A stretch of DNA of 64,000 nt, taken from NCBI GenBank assembly GCA_004369045.1, contig ML213525.1, forward strand, positions 437,789-501,788. Direction: 5' to 3'. The notes beneath the pieces are model-generated. The model made no database searches, was not told the DNA's origin, and saw only the letters and a program-made list of their open reading frames with translations. Positions 12,085 through 22,988 of this stretch are shown here, piece after piece. Both the position numbers and the translations under genes were made by a program. Within the stretch, counting starts at the first letter, position 1, and each line of letters starts with the position of its first letter. Origin of the DNA: Heliocybe sulcata. Its lineage: Eukaryota; Basidiomycota; Agaricomycetes; Gloeophyllales; Gloeophyllaceae.

Positions 12085-12615
12085 CTAGGAGGCATTCTGC
12101 TTCGCCATCCATGTCTCATACTGCTTCGGCGTGAATGTTTTCTGGGGGGAATGGAGTGATACGCCTTGCACGTAGGGCGTAGTTGTGCAACGGGGCTTAC
12201 CTGAGAGAAAGCGTGCATCTGAGCAATTTGCTTCTTGAGTAGCTCGTTCACTGTTCAAGCGGGTCGGTCAGCGGGACACGGACTCGGCGAGAACCGAGCA
12301 AGAGAGACCCAAAATTGTTGAGGTAAGAGGAGAATACTATCCACTCACCGTATCTGTGCCGGGCTAGTGTGTTCTTCCCTTCAAATGCCTGGTTAAGCAG
12401 GATAGGTGCATAAAGGGTGTGGTGATTTCCGAGCGTTCAATGCCACATATGAGTAAGTATCAGATGGCGAGAGAATACTCCTATTCACGTACATCGCTGA
12501 CAACGAGGATAGCGTAGTTCTCGCCGCACCCGTTGCTCTGGTCGATAATTTCCAGGTGCGAGATAGGGATAGATGTGCGGAGAGTAGTCTCCAGTTCAAC
12601 AGTGTCTACGGCCAT
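12085..12615 (-). CDS. BolA-like protein (BOLA2/Fra2 type)
   Basis: A small cytosolic or nuclear adaptor that in other fungi works with a monothiol glutaredoxin in Fe-S cluster signalling for iron regulation. Four exons give about 85-90 residues, the usual length. The start at 12615 reads MAVDTVELETTLRTSIPIS. The Fe-S ligand region is SNGCGENYAILVVS, with the BolA2-type cysteine. Then come AFEGKNTLARHRYVNELLKK and QIAQMHAFSQKTFTPKQYE, with the invariant histidine in MHAFS. The stop is at 12085-12087. Conservation is strong over the whole length. The neighbours show no iron-related role. Confidence 0.93.
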
Positions 12616-12916
12616 GCCAGTCTTCAGAATTGTCTATTTCTTGGCAGATGGTGGTAAGTGGTGGTAAGTGGTAGCAAGGAAGGATGACTAATCTGATAAG
12701 ATGAAGCCAAGAAGAATCCCATTCCCTGGCGGCCCTGCGGGCCGGATGCCGGTTTCCCCACGTATTCCACCTCGTATTCGACTCGGGTCAGAGCTTCATT
12801 GTACATCTCAGTAGGACATTTCTGCATTGGTTAGTGATTGTTTCATATTGTCTAATTAAACTGAGACACTTAATTCGTTGATATAACGCGGGTATATAAT
12901 AGAAAACAATCTACAA
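12616..12916. other. divergent promoter region, BolA and DUF89 genes
   Basis: About 300 bp shared by two divergent genes. A TATA-like GGTATATAATAG sits near 12891, just before the plus-strand ATG at 12917. Confidence 0.45.
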
Positions 12917-15574
12917 ATGGCCTTTAATCCGCCGTACGCCCCCTACGATCCTACTGATAAAAGCGGGCAAGTCTCACTGACTTACAATACTGCTCAGATC
13001 AACTAACGTGCATAATTTAGTTTCTCTTACGAGACCGTTGTCAAACGATGGCCCATCATCCTCACGGGCATCATCGACCATCTTTACTCTGTCAATCACG
13101 AGCTTTCTACTGGATCCTCCACTCCCGACGCGCAGGAGAAGATAGAGGAGGCGAAGGCAGTAATTGGGAAGCTTGGCGCCTTGAAGTACCACATGGGAAG
13201 AGATCATGCACTGGAGTGAGTGCCCCAGCAACAATACGAGAGTACAGAGGCAGGATGCTGATATGATACGCTTGCAGGAAGATACCCGAGGACGGAGAGT
13301 CACACGCGGACATATACAACACAGCGTTAGATGGTCTAGAGAAGAATGGGAAGAATACCTGGTTTACGGCGCCTTGGTTATTCGCTGAGTTAGCATGCTG
13401 GTCCTCGCCCTAGCTGCCTTTCATTGACAAGCATGTTATCGCAGATGTTACTTGTAAGATTTGATAACACCCATGATTCACCTCTTACTCAGTTAACTCC
13501 GTCCGCAGATACCGTCTTCTCCGCTCTTACTTCAGTACCACCAAACACTGGAAGCAGTTCGACCCGTTCTACAAGCAGAAACTGGATACCTTTAAGAAGA
13601 GCGGGGATGCATGCTACCGTAAGCGTTCCTTACTCCAGCGTATATCACTGATTCTTACGCCTTGCCTCCACGCAAATAGAGCTGGCTACCACCTTTACCG
13701 AATTCGAATCCGAGAAGGACGTCCTCGCATCCGACCTCGAGAAGCTCAAAGTCGTCTTCGGCGAGATGGTGCAGATGTGTCTGTGGTGCGTCCCGCTCAT
13801 CTCCTCATATGTCACCTGTTGGAACTCGATGCAGGGGCAACGCGACCGACTTGTCTCTACTGACGCACCTCTCGCACGACGACATTCAGAAGCTGCAGAC
13901 GGTCGGTAAGGACGCGCAGGCTGCACGGAAGGAATATTTGCTCCGTGATGATGGTGATAAAGCGTGGGAGGCGCTCAAGAAAGGAGGAGATGAGGGGAGA
14001 GTGGATTTTGTCTTGGACAACGGTGAGTGTGTTACTTCCTTCACGGCTCGTGTTGTTGCTGTCTTGCTTTCGTGGCCATCTATGTCTCTCCCTTTGTGAC
14101 TCTGTTACTACATCGCGGTCTACGCGGGTGCAGTTCTATGTTCTTTCTCGCAGTCCGCACACTTCAAGTCGAAGGCGGCTGAAAGCTTGTACTCCGGTCT
14201 TGTGGCATCCGACGCAACGTACCTTGCACCAGTCGTATGCTGCGCGCTCTGAGTACAGGCCTTACGGTTCGCGTCCCATAATCAGCTCGGGAGTAACTGG
14301 AGCAGCCACAAAGCGGACTCTGACGATCGTATGTGCTTTGGGGGTTTTCCAGTGCGGCCCCATCATGCTAGCCGGAATAGAGCCGTGCGCATGTCCGAGA
14401 GGACCAGCCATGCGTGCAGCTTCTGCATCACCGTCGACTCCATTTGCTTTTCGACCGCGCATACATTCTCTTCATCCAACCTTTGACTTCCTCATGTTCC
14501 CTAATGTACAGTGACTAATGCTCAATCCAGCTGGATTCGAGGTGCGTCCATCATGCTGACAACGCGGGACAAACCGCATCCAACCTCCTTTAGCTCTTCA
14601 CCGACTTCGTATTTGCCGACTTCCTCGTGACATACACGCCCTACGTGAAGAAAGTGGTCTTCCAGTACGCTCGCGACTCTGGCTCATTGTCCGGCGCGCT
14701 GACTGCCTGACAGTCCGAAGATGATTCCGTGGTTCGTCTCAGATGTTACGCCGCCGGACTTTGCGGCGACGGTCCCAGCGCTCCTGGACCCGTCCTTCTT
14801 CCCGGATCCCTCCCCGGCCCTCGCCTCGTCATCTTCTGCTCCGGCTTTGCCACGGCTTAAGGAGAACCTGAAGAAGATGGTGACGCGATGGCAGTCTTAC
14901 ATGGACTCGGGTGTTTTCGCGCTCAGCGTGTCTCCCGACAGGAAACTGGGTGAGGGCGATGAGAAGGCGGATTTCTGGACGGGGCCGTGGCCGTACTGGG
15001 AGATGAAGGCGAAGGGTCAGGACGTCTGGGAGCTGTTGAAAGGAAGTGCGCTGGTAATATTCAAGGTCAGTTCTCTGTCCGTAAGCAGTACAGAGGACAG
15101 CTCCGAGTCTTCTTTTTTTCGTCAGGGTGATTTGAAGTGAGTCTCTCGCAGACACGGTTCCAGCTCGAGTTAATTATCTCTGCGATAACAGTTACCGCAA
15201 GTACGTGTTTCGATCTACATTAAGAATGGAAACCTGAATTGCGTATTACAGGCTCACGGGCGACATCCGCTGGCCCGCTCATACCTCCTTCGAGGAAGCG
15301 ATAGGTGCGTTGTCTTTCCTTCTAGCTGTATACGATGGCTTCAACCCCGCACTCCGCAGGCCCGCTAGTAGGATCCTTCCCTATCTTGAGCCTGCGCACA
15401 AATAAAGCGGATGTAGTTGTCGGCGTCGATGAGGAAGTCGCACGGCGCCTGGATGAGTCTGGGGAGAAGTGGAGAGTCAACGGAAAGTCAGTGTCCCTGT
15501 TTCCAAGGCGGTAGCGTTGATTGCGCTGACAGCCGACGTGTTCTAGATACGCGTTGATCTCTTTCGCGGGCTGA
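12917..15574 (+). CDS. ARMT1/DUF89 damage-control phosphatase
   Basis: Metal-dependent phosphatase of the DUF89 family (human ARMT1, yeast YMR027W), which removes damaged phosphometabolites such as fructose-1-phosphate-type sugars. The start at 12917 reads MAFNPPYAPYDPTDKSG. The next exon gives FSYETVVKRWPIILTGIIDH. Later exons give the helical bundle (RLLRSYFSTTKHW, FESEKDVLASDLEKLK) and the metal-site segment FVLDNAGFELFTDFVFADFL, with Asp and Asn as ligands. Then come KMIPWFVSDVTPPDF and FWTGPWPYWEMK, and the end GKYALISFAG, typical of the family. Two unusual gene-structure points lie in the metal-site segment: a 508-nt intron (14023-14530) and an 11-nt microexon (14531-14541). Stop TGA is at 15572-15574. 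Confidence 0.92.
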
Positions 15575-16369
15575 GCGCTAACCGGCGCACAAATATCAAA
15601 TCTGGGTGTCCTGCATCCGTTTCGCCTGATACCTTGTAGAGGCTCGAGGGCCATCGGCCATAGTCACTTGAGCTCAAGGACAATGTACATTGTGACACTT
15701 GTTCTGCTGTTCCTGCAGGTCGTCGGCGGATCATCCCTTGGATTCTTCAGGACAACTCCGACCAACTGCTCCGGTCTATCAATATTCTCAGATGTTTCAA
15801 GTTGAACAATAATGATGTGCCTGCTGTCAGAAGGCGGAGGAAGTGCATACAGAACAGGGATTATTGCAATTAGATCGGGATGTGATCAGCTTCAGTGTCA
15901 TATCAAGTCGAGTGCTCCTACCTTCACGGATCGTCGCGAGGATGGTAATTCCGCCGAATTCTGACTCCAGTCTCCATTCATTTCAGGTAGAGAGGCAACC
16001 GCAACTCGCCAGAGCGCGCACTTGTTTCTATGCTACAAACTATCAATACAGCACAAGGGGAATCCCAAATGAAAGCTCGCGAGTCCTGCGTATCACCGCA
16101 GCACGTGGTCGTCCTGAGCGTCCGAGCAAATGTTTACGTCCGCTACGGTGAAAGCGTCCATCGAAGTATGTAACAAGGTGCGTCTAAAGAGTCCTGCAGT
16201 CCCTGGAGCGTCTTCCAATCGAGCGGAGTTCCTCTCGACCGGATGGAGCGTTCCAGACATCTGGCTGCATCACTGAATACGTGCAATTGTGTCTGAGACT
16301 TCTGGCGCAGCATATCTAATAAATATCGAGCGGGCGATGACACAGGAAGGGTCATTGCAGGGTGCGAAT
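15575..16369. other. convergent intergenic region
   Basis: 795 bp between the DUF89 gene and the stop of the membrane-protein gene. Short open frames lack motifs or plausible splice structure. I see no gene, tRNA or clear repeat. Confidence 0.5.
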
Positions 16370-18442
16370 TCAGTATCCAGGGAAAGGCACTTTCTCGGCA
16401 TCATGTGGGAACACCTCTGGCTCGAAGTCGGACTTCGCGAGAATATCTTCCACATATACTGCGAGCAGAGCGAGCGTCAGTAGGAGGACCTTGTCGTACA
16501 AAAGGACGAGACGTACGCCAGTGCTTCAAGCCTTTGCCAAAATTGAGCCAGCAGATGACGCCGAAACCGAAGCAGGCAATGAGGACGACGAAGGACGAGA
16601 CGGTCATGCAAGCAAAGAACGGCCATTGGATGAAAGTCCAGCGGTAGACGAGCGAATAGAACATGATGGCCCAGCAGACGATCAGAACGAAGGCGAGAAC
16701 GAGGAACCCAGACATGAGTGGCTTCTTTTCGAGGCGCACGGAGTACCAACCCTGGCAAGACGCATGAGTTCAAAGATAGAGATGTGAGATGGAGATAATT
16801 TTACCATCGTGAGCCAAGGGATAAGGACCTATTAACAGTAAAGTTGAATCTCTGTTCGCGTTGAGGTGAACTGAGACGGGATACGTACGACGGTGGTGAA
16901 AAGAAACAACCCCTTGTATATCGCGGTATGCGATGATATTCTGGCTATGTCACCGTTGACCAGCTGATCGACCCATAGTCCCATGGCAGCAGTCAAGAAG
17001 AACACCAGAAGCTGCATACAGACGAAGACAGCCAGAACGAACTTCGCAATGGCAATCAGCATTGTCCGAGATAGCGGAGGATTACGGCCCACTCACCCGG
17101 TAAACCCTAACTATAGCAGCAGGTGGCCCCACACGTTTGAATGAATGGCCAGCGTAGTCCTACCGAGACTGTAAGACCTTGGAGGCAAAACAACGGATAC
17201 CAGGCTTACCTTGACAAGATGCCACGACAAATACGAAGATATGAGAAGTCCGGTGAGGTTCAATACCAGATCAGGCACCTGCACAACATCTATTAGAGAC
17301 GAGCATCGGCTCGACGCGGAAGCAATATACCTGGAACGAGATACGAGTGGCAAAGTATGTCGGAAATATTTGCGTATGACAGGGTGTCCCATTGTCGACG
17401 ATGAGATGCTGGAAGCGCTTCTCGATATCGGTCGTGCGCCAGATGGAGTAGGCGGACCAGCCAGTAGCGATAACACGGGTGCAGACCACCGCAATACTTG
17501 TGCGCGAAACAGATTGAGAGAGCATTGGGGTTGAAAGTTAGGAGAATACTCACATATGCGGGATTGAATCGTGCATAAGCTGACATACACACATTGTGAA
17601 TGGGTGTATTTAGCATTATACGAGGAATACTTACACCGAAGTACGAAATCGAGAACAACCAGAATTGTGCAATCAGCAATGCCAGATCTTCGCGTCTTGA
17701 ATTGTTTATTCTATGGCAGTAAAGAGAGGCGTCAGTACCTCCAATAGAGCAAACACCAAGAGCCGTACACTTGACTGGGATAGACCAGCGTCTTGACGCA
17801 CGTCTGATCCAAGACTGTCTGCTTGCCACTGCTGTCCATGAGGGTGACCCCGGAGGAATTGGATCCAATGATAGATATGACTTGGCTGGGATCCACTACA
17901 GTCTAGGGAGAGAGTGTGAGCCAAGCACTTGGTAATATCTTGTTGAGCCTCACCGTCATTGTCTGGTCTGGGTAGATGGGATCCACCTGAAAAAAATCAT
18001 AGTCTAATGGATGACCAAGGTATAGAGCATCTAATACGTACACTGACATCTTCGGTAGCATTCAAGCCGCTAGTGGAATATACCGGCTGACACGGATTCT
18101 CGGCGGCTGCTCCGGGGATATGGGTACACAGTGACAGATGATATTCACCATTTGGACGAGTGAGGTACGCGAATTCACTCTGATACATGCTCGCGTTCGC
18201 CTGCTGGATCATACTGGATACGAGGGAGCCTGCATCGTCGTCTACAGAGAACAGAAAGGCTTGCATGATCCCTTGGGCAAAACAGTGGGTGAATCCCAGA
18301 AGGAAGAAAGCGAGAGTGAATTGCGTGAGCGTCAAGCGGGTATACTGGCGAGGATCCTTGAGTATCAGACAGACGCTAACCCAAGAAAACCGCTTACAAT
18401 TTGTCTCAAGCTAATCCGTGCATGGTCGGCTATGGTCAACAT
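16370..18442 (-). CDS. multi-pass membrane protein, mushroom-type, function unknown
   Basis: Not a family I can name. The start at 18442 gives MLTIADHARISLRQI, followed by DPRQYTRLTLTQFTLAFFLL, the first hydrophobic segment. An extracellular or lumenal portion with several possible N-glycosylation sites follows (NAS, NAT, NSS) up to about 17,770. At least five more hydrophobic helices follow: IAQFWLFSISYFG, LVLNLTGLLISSYLSW, FVLAVFVCMQLLVFFLTAAM, FLVLAFVLIVCWAIMFYSL and FVVLIACFGFGVICWL. The C-terminal tail is short and acidic (VYVEDILAKSDFEPEVFPHD) and stops at 16370. About ten short introns are implied. The layout suggests a receptor-like or channel-like membrane protein, but no catalytic or ligand motif is visible. 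Confidence 0.75.
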
Positions 18443-19935
18443 ATCCTGCGGGAGTCAGAGAAAAGCGAATATATGACAGAAAGAATGCTGGGAGAAGCGA
18501 AGCTGAGTTCAAGAAGGGAAACAAGAGCGGACCAGCAGCTGAAGGCAAGCACTCCGGCGTCGACTTACGAGGGGAGGCAGGGAGGGCCCTATGGGGAGAC
18601 ATGCCATTATATGAATGTCCAACAATTCTGAGGACGTGATCTTTGTTGGTCCCAGGCAAGGTATTCTAATACACCTTCCTTTCTCGGCCTCGTTACGATG
18701 CTGACTAAGCCGGTGTCGGTGCCATCCAGGGAACTGTTTGTCCTTTGCCAGCGCCCCGGGTCTATGCGTTGCTACGTGGTGGTAAGAATGAAATGTGGAA
18801 TCTTCTGTCGAACTTCTCTCCGAGCATACCGCAAAGATGCCGCCGCAAGCACGGATATACCTCCAGACACTGTTGAAGCAACTTCATTGACATGTAGTTG
18901 GTCTCGGTAAGGATGCCACTGTGCTTCATTTACGACCATCGTGCCTAAACGTACAAGATTATAGTCTTCCTCCTCCCTGACGAGTTAAAAAACCCAAATT
19001 AGAATGACGCCGGGCCACCATCAGGCGTCTACGGTATTATCTGATGGGCTGCGCGGTCTATACGGGACTGAATTATGACACAGAAGAATACTAAGACACA
19101 CAGCGTGACGCCAAGACTCATATGGATTTGAGGGGGTGCTGAACAAGGGGGCTAAGAAGGTCTGCCGTCCGGTGGAGACTATCGTCAGAGTATAGCAAGA
19201 CTGTACAGTCTTTCTATACCCTCGCGATCGTCTCTTGCTTTGTTACACAGCCTTTGTTGGAGATGAAGGGCAGTGCGAAGCACGGGCTGTCTGCGGTTTT
19301 CGCGCGCGGCGGATCGCCAACATTCAAATAACCGCATCGCCTGGCAGCACGTTCGTTGATTTGATTCATGTAGCAGTTCGCAAGCGTGAGGTAAGTGACT
19401 TCGCTCCGGCCCACTGTATAGCTAGTAGAAGGATAGGCTCATCGTCCGACTGGCAGGCTCGAAGAAGCTGGTAATGTGTCATGGCATAGGTGCTCGACGA
19501 CATGGGACCTTGTCTATTGGCTTGATGTCGAGTTAGTGTATGTGGCTAACAATAGTACGTCAACCCATGGTACTATTTAGAACCTCCCACATTTATGAAG
19601 GTTTTCTAAAGGTGTCAAGTTGTCTCGCCCATGCCACAAACTAGTCCTGGACTCTCATGTCCCCCACAAGCATGAGTCTTCGGACGTCTTTCTGGTTGCA
19701 TTGGAATCAGGAAGGAGAACTCATAGGCTTTGCATCTGCGTATGATTATCTGGACGGATCACCGATATCGTACGATCGCGCTTCATACTTGAGCTTGGTT
19801 CGCCAGGGAAGTCTTGTTCCCAACAAGCGTGAACAATCTACATCGAAGTGACGTGGGTAAGCAAGAGTCCTGCACGGCTGTCCGGTACACCACTTGTACG
19901 CAAGTAAGTCCTTCCTTCTGCTGCTTCGCATCTCA
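18443..19935. other. long intergenic region
   Basis: About 1.5 kb upstream of the membrane-protein gene. Open frames up to 80 codons are scattered on both strands, without motifs. No tRNA or repeat noticed. Confidence 0.45.
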
Positions 19936-20740
19936 TTACATCATCCATCCCCTTCCCTTGGCAAATCGAAGCCGCTGCATGATGATCATACCCGAAGGAT
20001 GTGTTTGTGGGTAGCTTTCATCATTTGCGAGAACAAGACGGACCATAAGGAGCCTTGATATACCCTTCATATCTGTGAGTCGCACTTTCATATATCGGCC
20101 ATCCCGCTGATACCTTTTCGGGCAGCCACGACGAGCGTCCTTCGCTGTTCACGTAGAATTCTGAGCGGGCCCTATTCATGGTGGTCGTCCCTCCCACGTT
20201 CATATATCTTTCGAACAACCCCCGAGCTTTCAAGTAGTCGAGAAGACCTTGTGCTACAATGACCGTGACGCTGGTCAATACGGAATTACTTGGATCAGCA
20301 TCTAGGCAGGAAGCGTCTGTCAACATGGGAAGTTGCATGCGGAACCCAGTTCGCTGAGCGGATAGCTGGACACAAACGTTGAGGTCCTTCCGTTTGAAGA
20401 CAGACACTAATGTGAAGGGGACATTGGAGCCGCGGAAGGGATTGAGACGGACGGTATAAATGGTTCCTAGGGGACTAAAAAATCAACAAGCTATATTTTC
20501 AGCAGACCGGAGTTATTCGACACCCGTAACTTCGCCAGCCATCTTGGTCACTGATACCGTACTAATGCCGGTAAGTCCCCACTCCCGCATCTGATTCTTT
20601 TCACTAAAGTACAAGGCGTTGGATTCTGTATCCCCGCAACGTGGCATTAGATCCGCATGTCCAAATTCATGGATCTGAATATCCTCCGAATTTAATGGAC
20701 TGATCTGTAGACTGCCGCTCAAGGTACGCGATATGTCATC
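19936..20740 (-). CDS. possible gene, unrecognised product
   Basis: Weakly supported. Two open stretches on the minus strand (about 20,513-20,740 and 20,114-20,470) can be joined by a short GT-AG intron, and a 49-nt intron (20113-20065) leads to a third piece ending in TAA at 19936. Sample stretches are GDTESNALYFSEKNQMREWG, LGTIYTVRLNPFRGSNVPFT and GLLDYLKARGLFERYMNVGG. Composition looks coding and the strand is consistent, but I recognise no domain. The 5' end is not found: no convincing ATG exon is seen before 20,740. It could be a small fungal-specific gene or a decayed one. Confidence 0.35.
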
Positions 20741-20953
20741 TATGAAGCCACGAGAGCAGCTAGCGCCTGCCTAGGCGTCGCGACTAGCAACCATTCCCAG
20801 GACAGACCAATAAATGCCGATCAGCTAGCCATTCATCCAAACGCCCTTGCTAGCGCGTTGCCATTTCATCTCCCGCAATGTGTCATGGTGAGCAATGTTA
20901 CATTTTCTAGAGCCGAGTAATCTTCTATTCTATAATTTACACCGATCCTCTGG

Positions 20954-22381
20954 TCATCCCACAATGCCACCCCTCTTCATATTCCACCCGAGCTTCTCAT
21001 AAGACCATCCGAACACGCTATCACCGGAGTGGTACCCGCAGAGGCTACGGTGCATGCCCTTCTGCTTGTGGACGGAGGAAACCGCGGCCATGTCTTCGTC
21101 CGATAGGGTCACGAGCTGCATAGTCCGATAAATCCGACCGTCAACTCCTAGTGTACGAGAGCTTAGAAAAAGCTGGGGGACTTACGTCGATATTTGCCTT
21201 TATTCTGCCTTCGTTCTCACTCTTGGGCAGGACGGCGACGCCTCTCTGGACGTTCCAGCTGAGGGCAATCTGTGCTGGCGTGACCTCCTTGCCCAGGCTT
21301 TCCGAGTGTTTCTTGGCTATGGGCTCCAGGTGCGGCATAAAGATAGGGTTACCTTGGCCTACACATGCATATTAGCATGGACTAATTCAAAGAGGAAAGT
21401 CGTGGGCTCAGACCTAGTGGCGAGTACGCTTCCAGACGGATACCCTTCTCTTTGCAGAATTTTACGAGGTCTTCTTGGGGCAAGGAAGGGTGCAGCTCAA
21501 CCTACCATGACTCGTCAGGCGTTTCTTTACAATGTATAGGACATGGAAGTCTTGCCTGGTTCACAGCAGGGACGACCTTCACGTGCGGGAGGAGCTCTGA
21601 GAGTGTCTTGATGGAGAAGTTGGAGACGCCGATGGCCTTGACTTTGCCTGTGTCGAGCAGTTTCTCCATCTCTTTCCAGGTCTCGACGAAGCTGGGGTTC
21701 TGCTCGGCCGAGAACAGTCCACCTACGACGCATACACTCATTGATTAGCCTTCGTCTTGCTGAGCCATCGTATCCCAAACTCCGAAGACGAACGCACCTC
21801 TGGACGCCTGTGGCCAGTGCATCAAGTAGAGGTCGACGTATCCGACATCCAGAGTCTTGAACGAATCGTCGAAGGCTCTCTTAACGGCAAAATGCGCATC
21901 ATTGCTGATTGCGAACAGTTACTGAGCATTTCGGGGCGGAAGGGGAAAGGGTGTTCACTTTAGTTTCGTGGTCACGAATAGTTCTTCTCGTGGAACGCCC
22001 GAGTCGCGGATGGCTGCACCGACTGCGTCTTCGTTGGCTGGATGATATTCCTATCGTCAATTGGGACCTGGAGGGGACTGGGGGCTGAAACGTACCGTAC
22101 ATCTCCGCCTGGTAACAGAGTCCTCGCCCCATTAATTCCATGACAGACATGACTACACCCTGGGAGCTGGAGACGCACCGTGTCGAAATGTCTGTACCCA
22201 TTGTTTATCGCCATTTTGCACATGCCATAGACGCGTTTATAGCTCGAATAGTTCGTCCAGCACCTGTTCCATCATCCATCAGCCTAACTGGGCTAGAGAG
22301 GGTCGAGAGTACGCACCCCATGCCCACGCTGGGCATCTTAACACCATTGTTCAACACGAATGTTGGTACGTTCGCCGCCAT
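20954..22381 (-). CDS. aldo-keto reductase (GCY1/glycerol dehydrogenase-like)
   Basis: NADPH-dependent reductase of the AKR superfamily, cytosolic, acting on aldehydes or short ketones. The start at 22381 gives [20 protein letters not shown], the usual AKR opening. The catalytic tetrad is visible: Asp in NGYRHFDT, Tyr in AEMYG, Lys in LFVTTKL and His in [10 protein letters not shown]. Later come [51 protein letters not shown] and the cofactor-binding end [18 protein letters not shown]. The C-terminus ends KRGGIVG. Six or so short introns are implied. The gene is divergent from the acyl-CoA thioesterase, with paired promoter motifs between them. Confidence 0.92.
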
Positions 22382-22445
22382 GCTCTCAGGTCTTCAGTGC
22401 AGATGCTTCAAAAAAGAGGATTTTAGCGAGAACGGCGGCTATCAG

Positions 22446-22461
22446 TGACGCACTATATATA
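22446..22461. promoter_or_regulatory. TGACGCACT next to TATATATA, AKR side
   Basis: TGACGCACT runs straight into TATATATA, about 75 bp upstream of the AKR ATG. The same 9-mer adjoins the TATA element on the other side of this divergent promoter. Confidence 0.45.
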
Positions 22462-22878
22462 CGAGATGGACGCAGAGAGGGAAGAAAGGCGGTACGCATG
22501 ATGGTGACGTCTTGAGGTGGCCCACTCGGACATCCGAGCTGGCTCGGGCTCTGCGAAGATCACTTCGCCTGCCTTCGATTGAGCGCTTAGATGCGGCAAG
22601 GCTGAACAATCCCGGCGGCATGCTCATGCTGGTCTCCCAACGTGAGAACTGGCGGACCGCTGCCGGACTGCCTTCGAGTTCTTCGTCACCTGCACCCTCG
22701 TCGAGCATATTGCAATACAATGATCATCCTACCACTATGTTCTTACGACGGAGATTTTTTCACGAAACAAACACCCGCAACGGCGAGCGCCCACAGGCGA
22801 ACACCTGAAGTTTGAACCCGGTATGTAAGCTTCGGCGATCATATGAATCCGAAGGCGTCGGCTGCTCCTAAACGACAT

Positions 22879-22897
22879 TGACGCACTTTATATAATT
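22879..22897 (+). promoter_or_regulatory. TGACGCACT next to TTTATATAATT, thioesterase side
   Basis: TATA-like element about 95 bp before the thioesterase ATG, preceded by the same 9-mer found at 22446-22454. Confidence 0.5.
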
Positions 22898-22988
22898 GCT
22901 CTAACTTCTCAATAATATTCCCCTCTGCTTCACCTCCTCTGCAATATTGATTGTCGGCCTTGCACATCTCTTGGATACCTGATCAATC

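Larger units (their letters stand above)
22382..22988. other. divergent promoter region, AKR and acyl-CoA thioesterase
   Basis: 607 bp with a TATA element near each gene and the 9-mer TGACGCACT beside both. No further gene seen. Confidence 0.5.

Noticed and set aside
13945-14514. Frame of 189 codons through the long ARMT1 intron
   Set aside because: It is out of phase with the gene and has no motif; the spliced reading restores the conserved DNAGFE segment.
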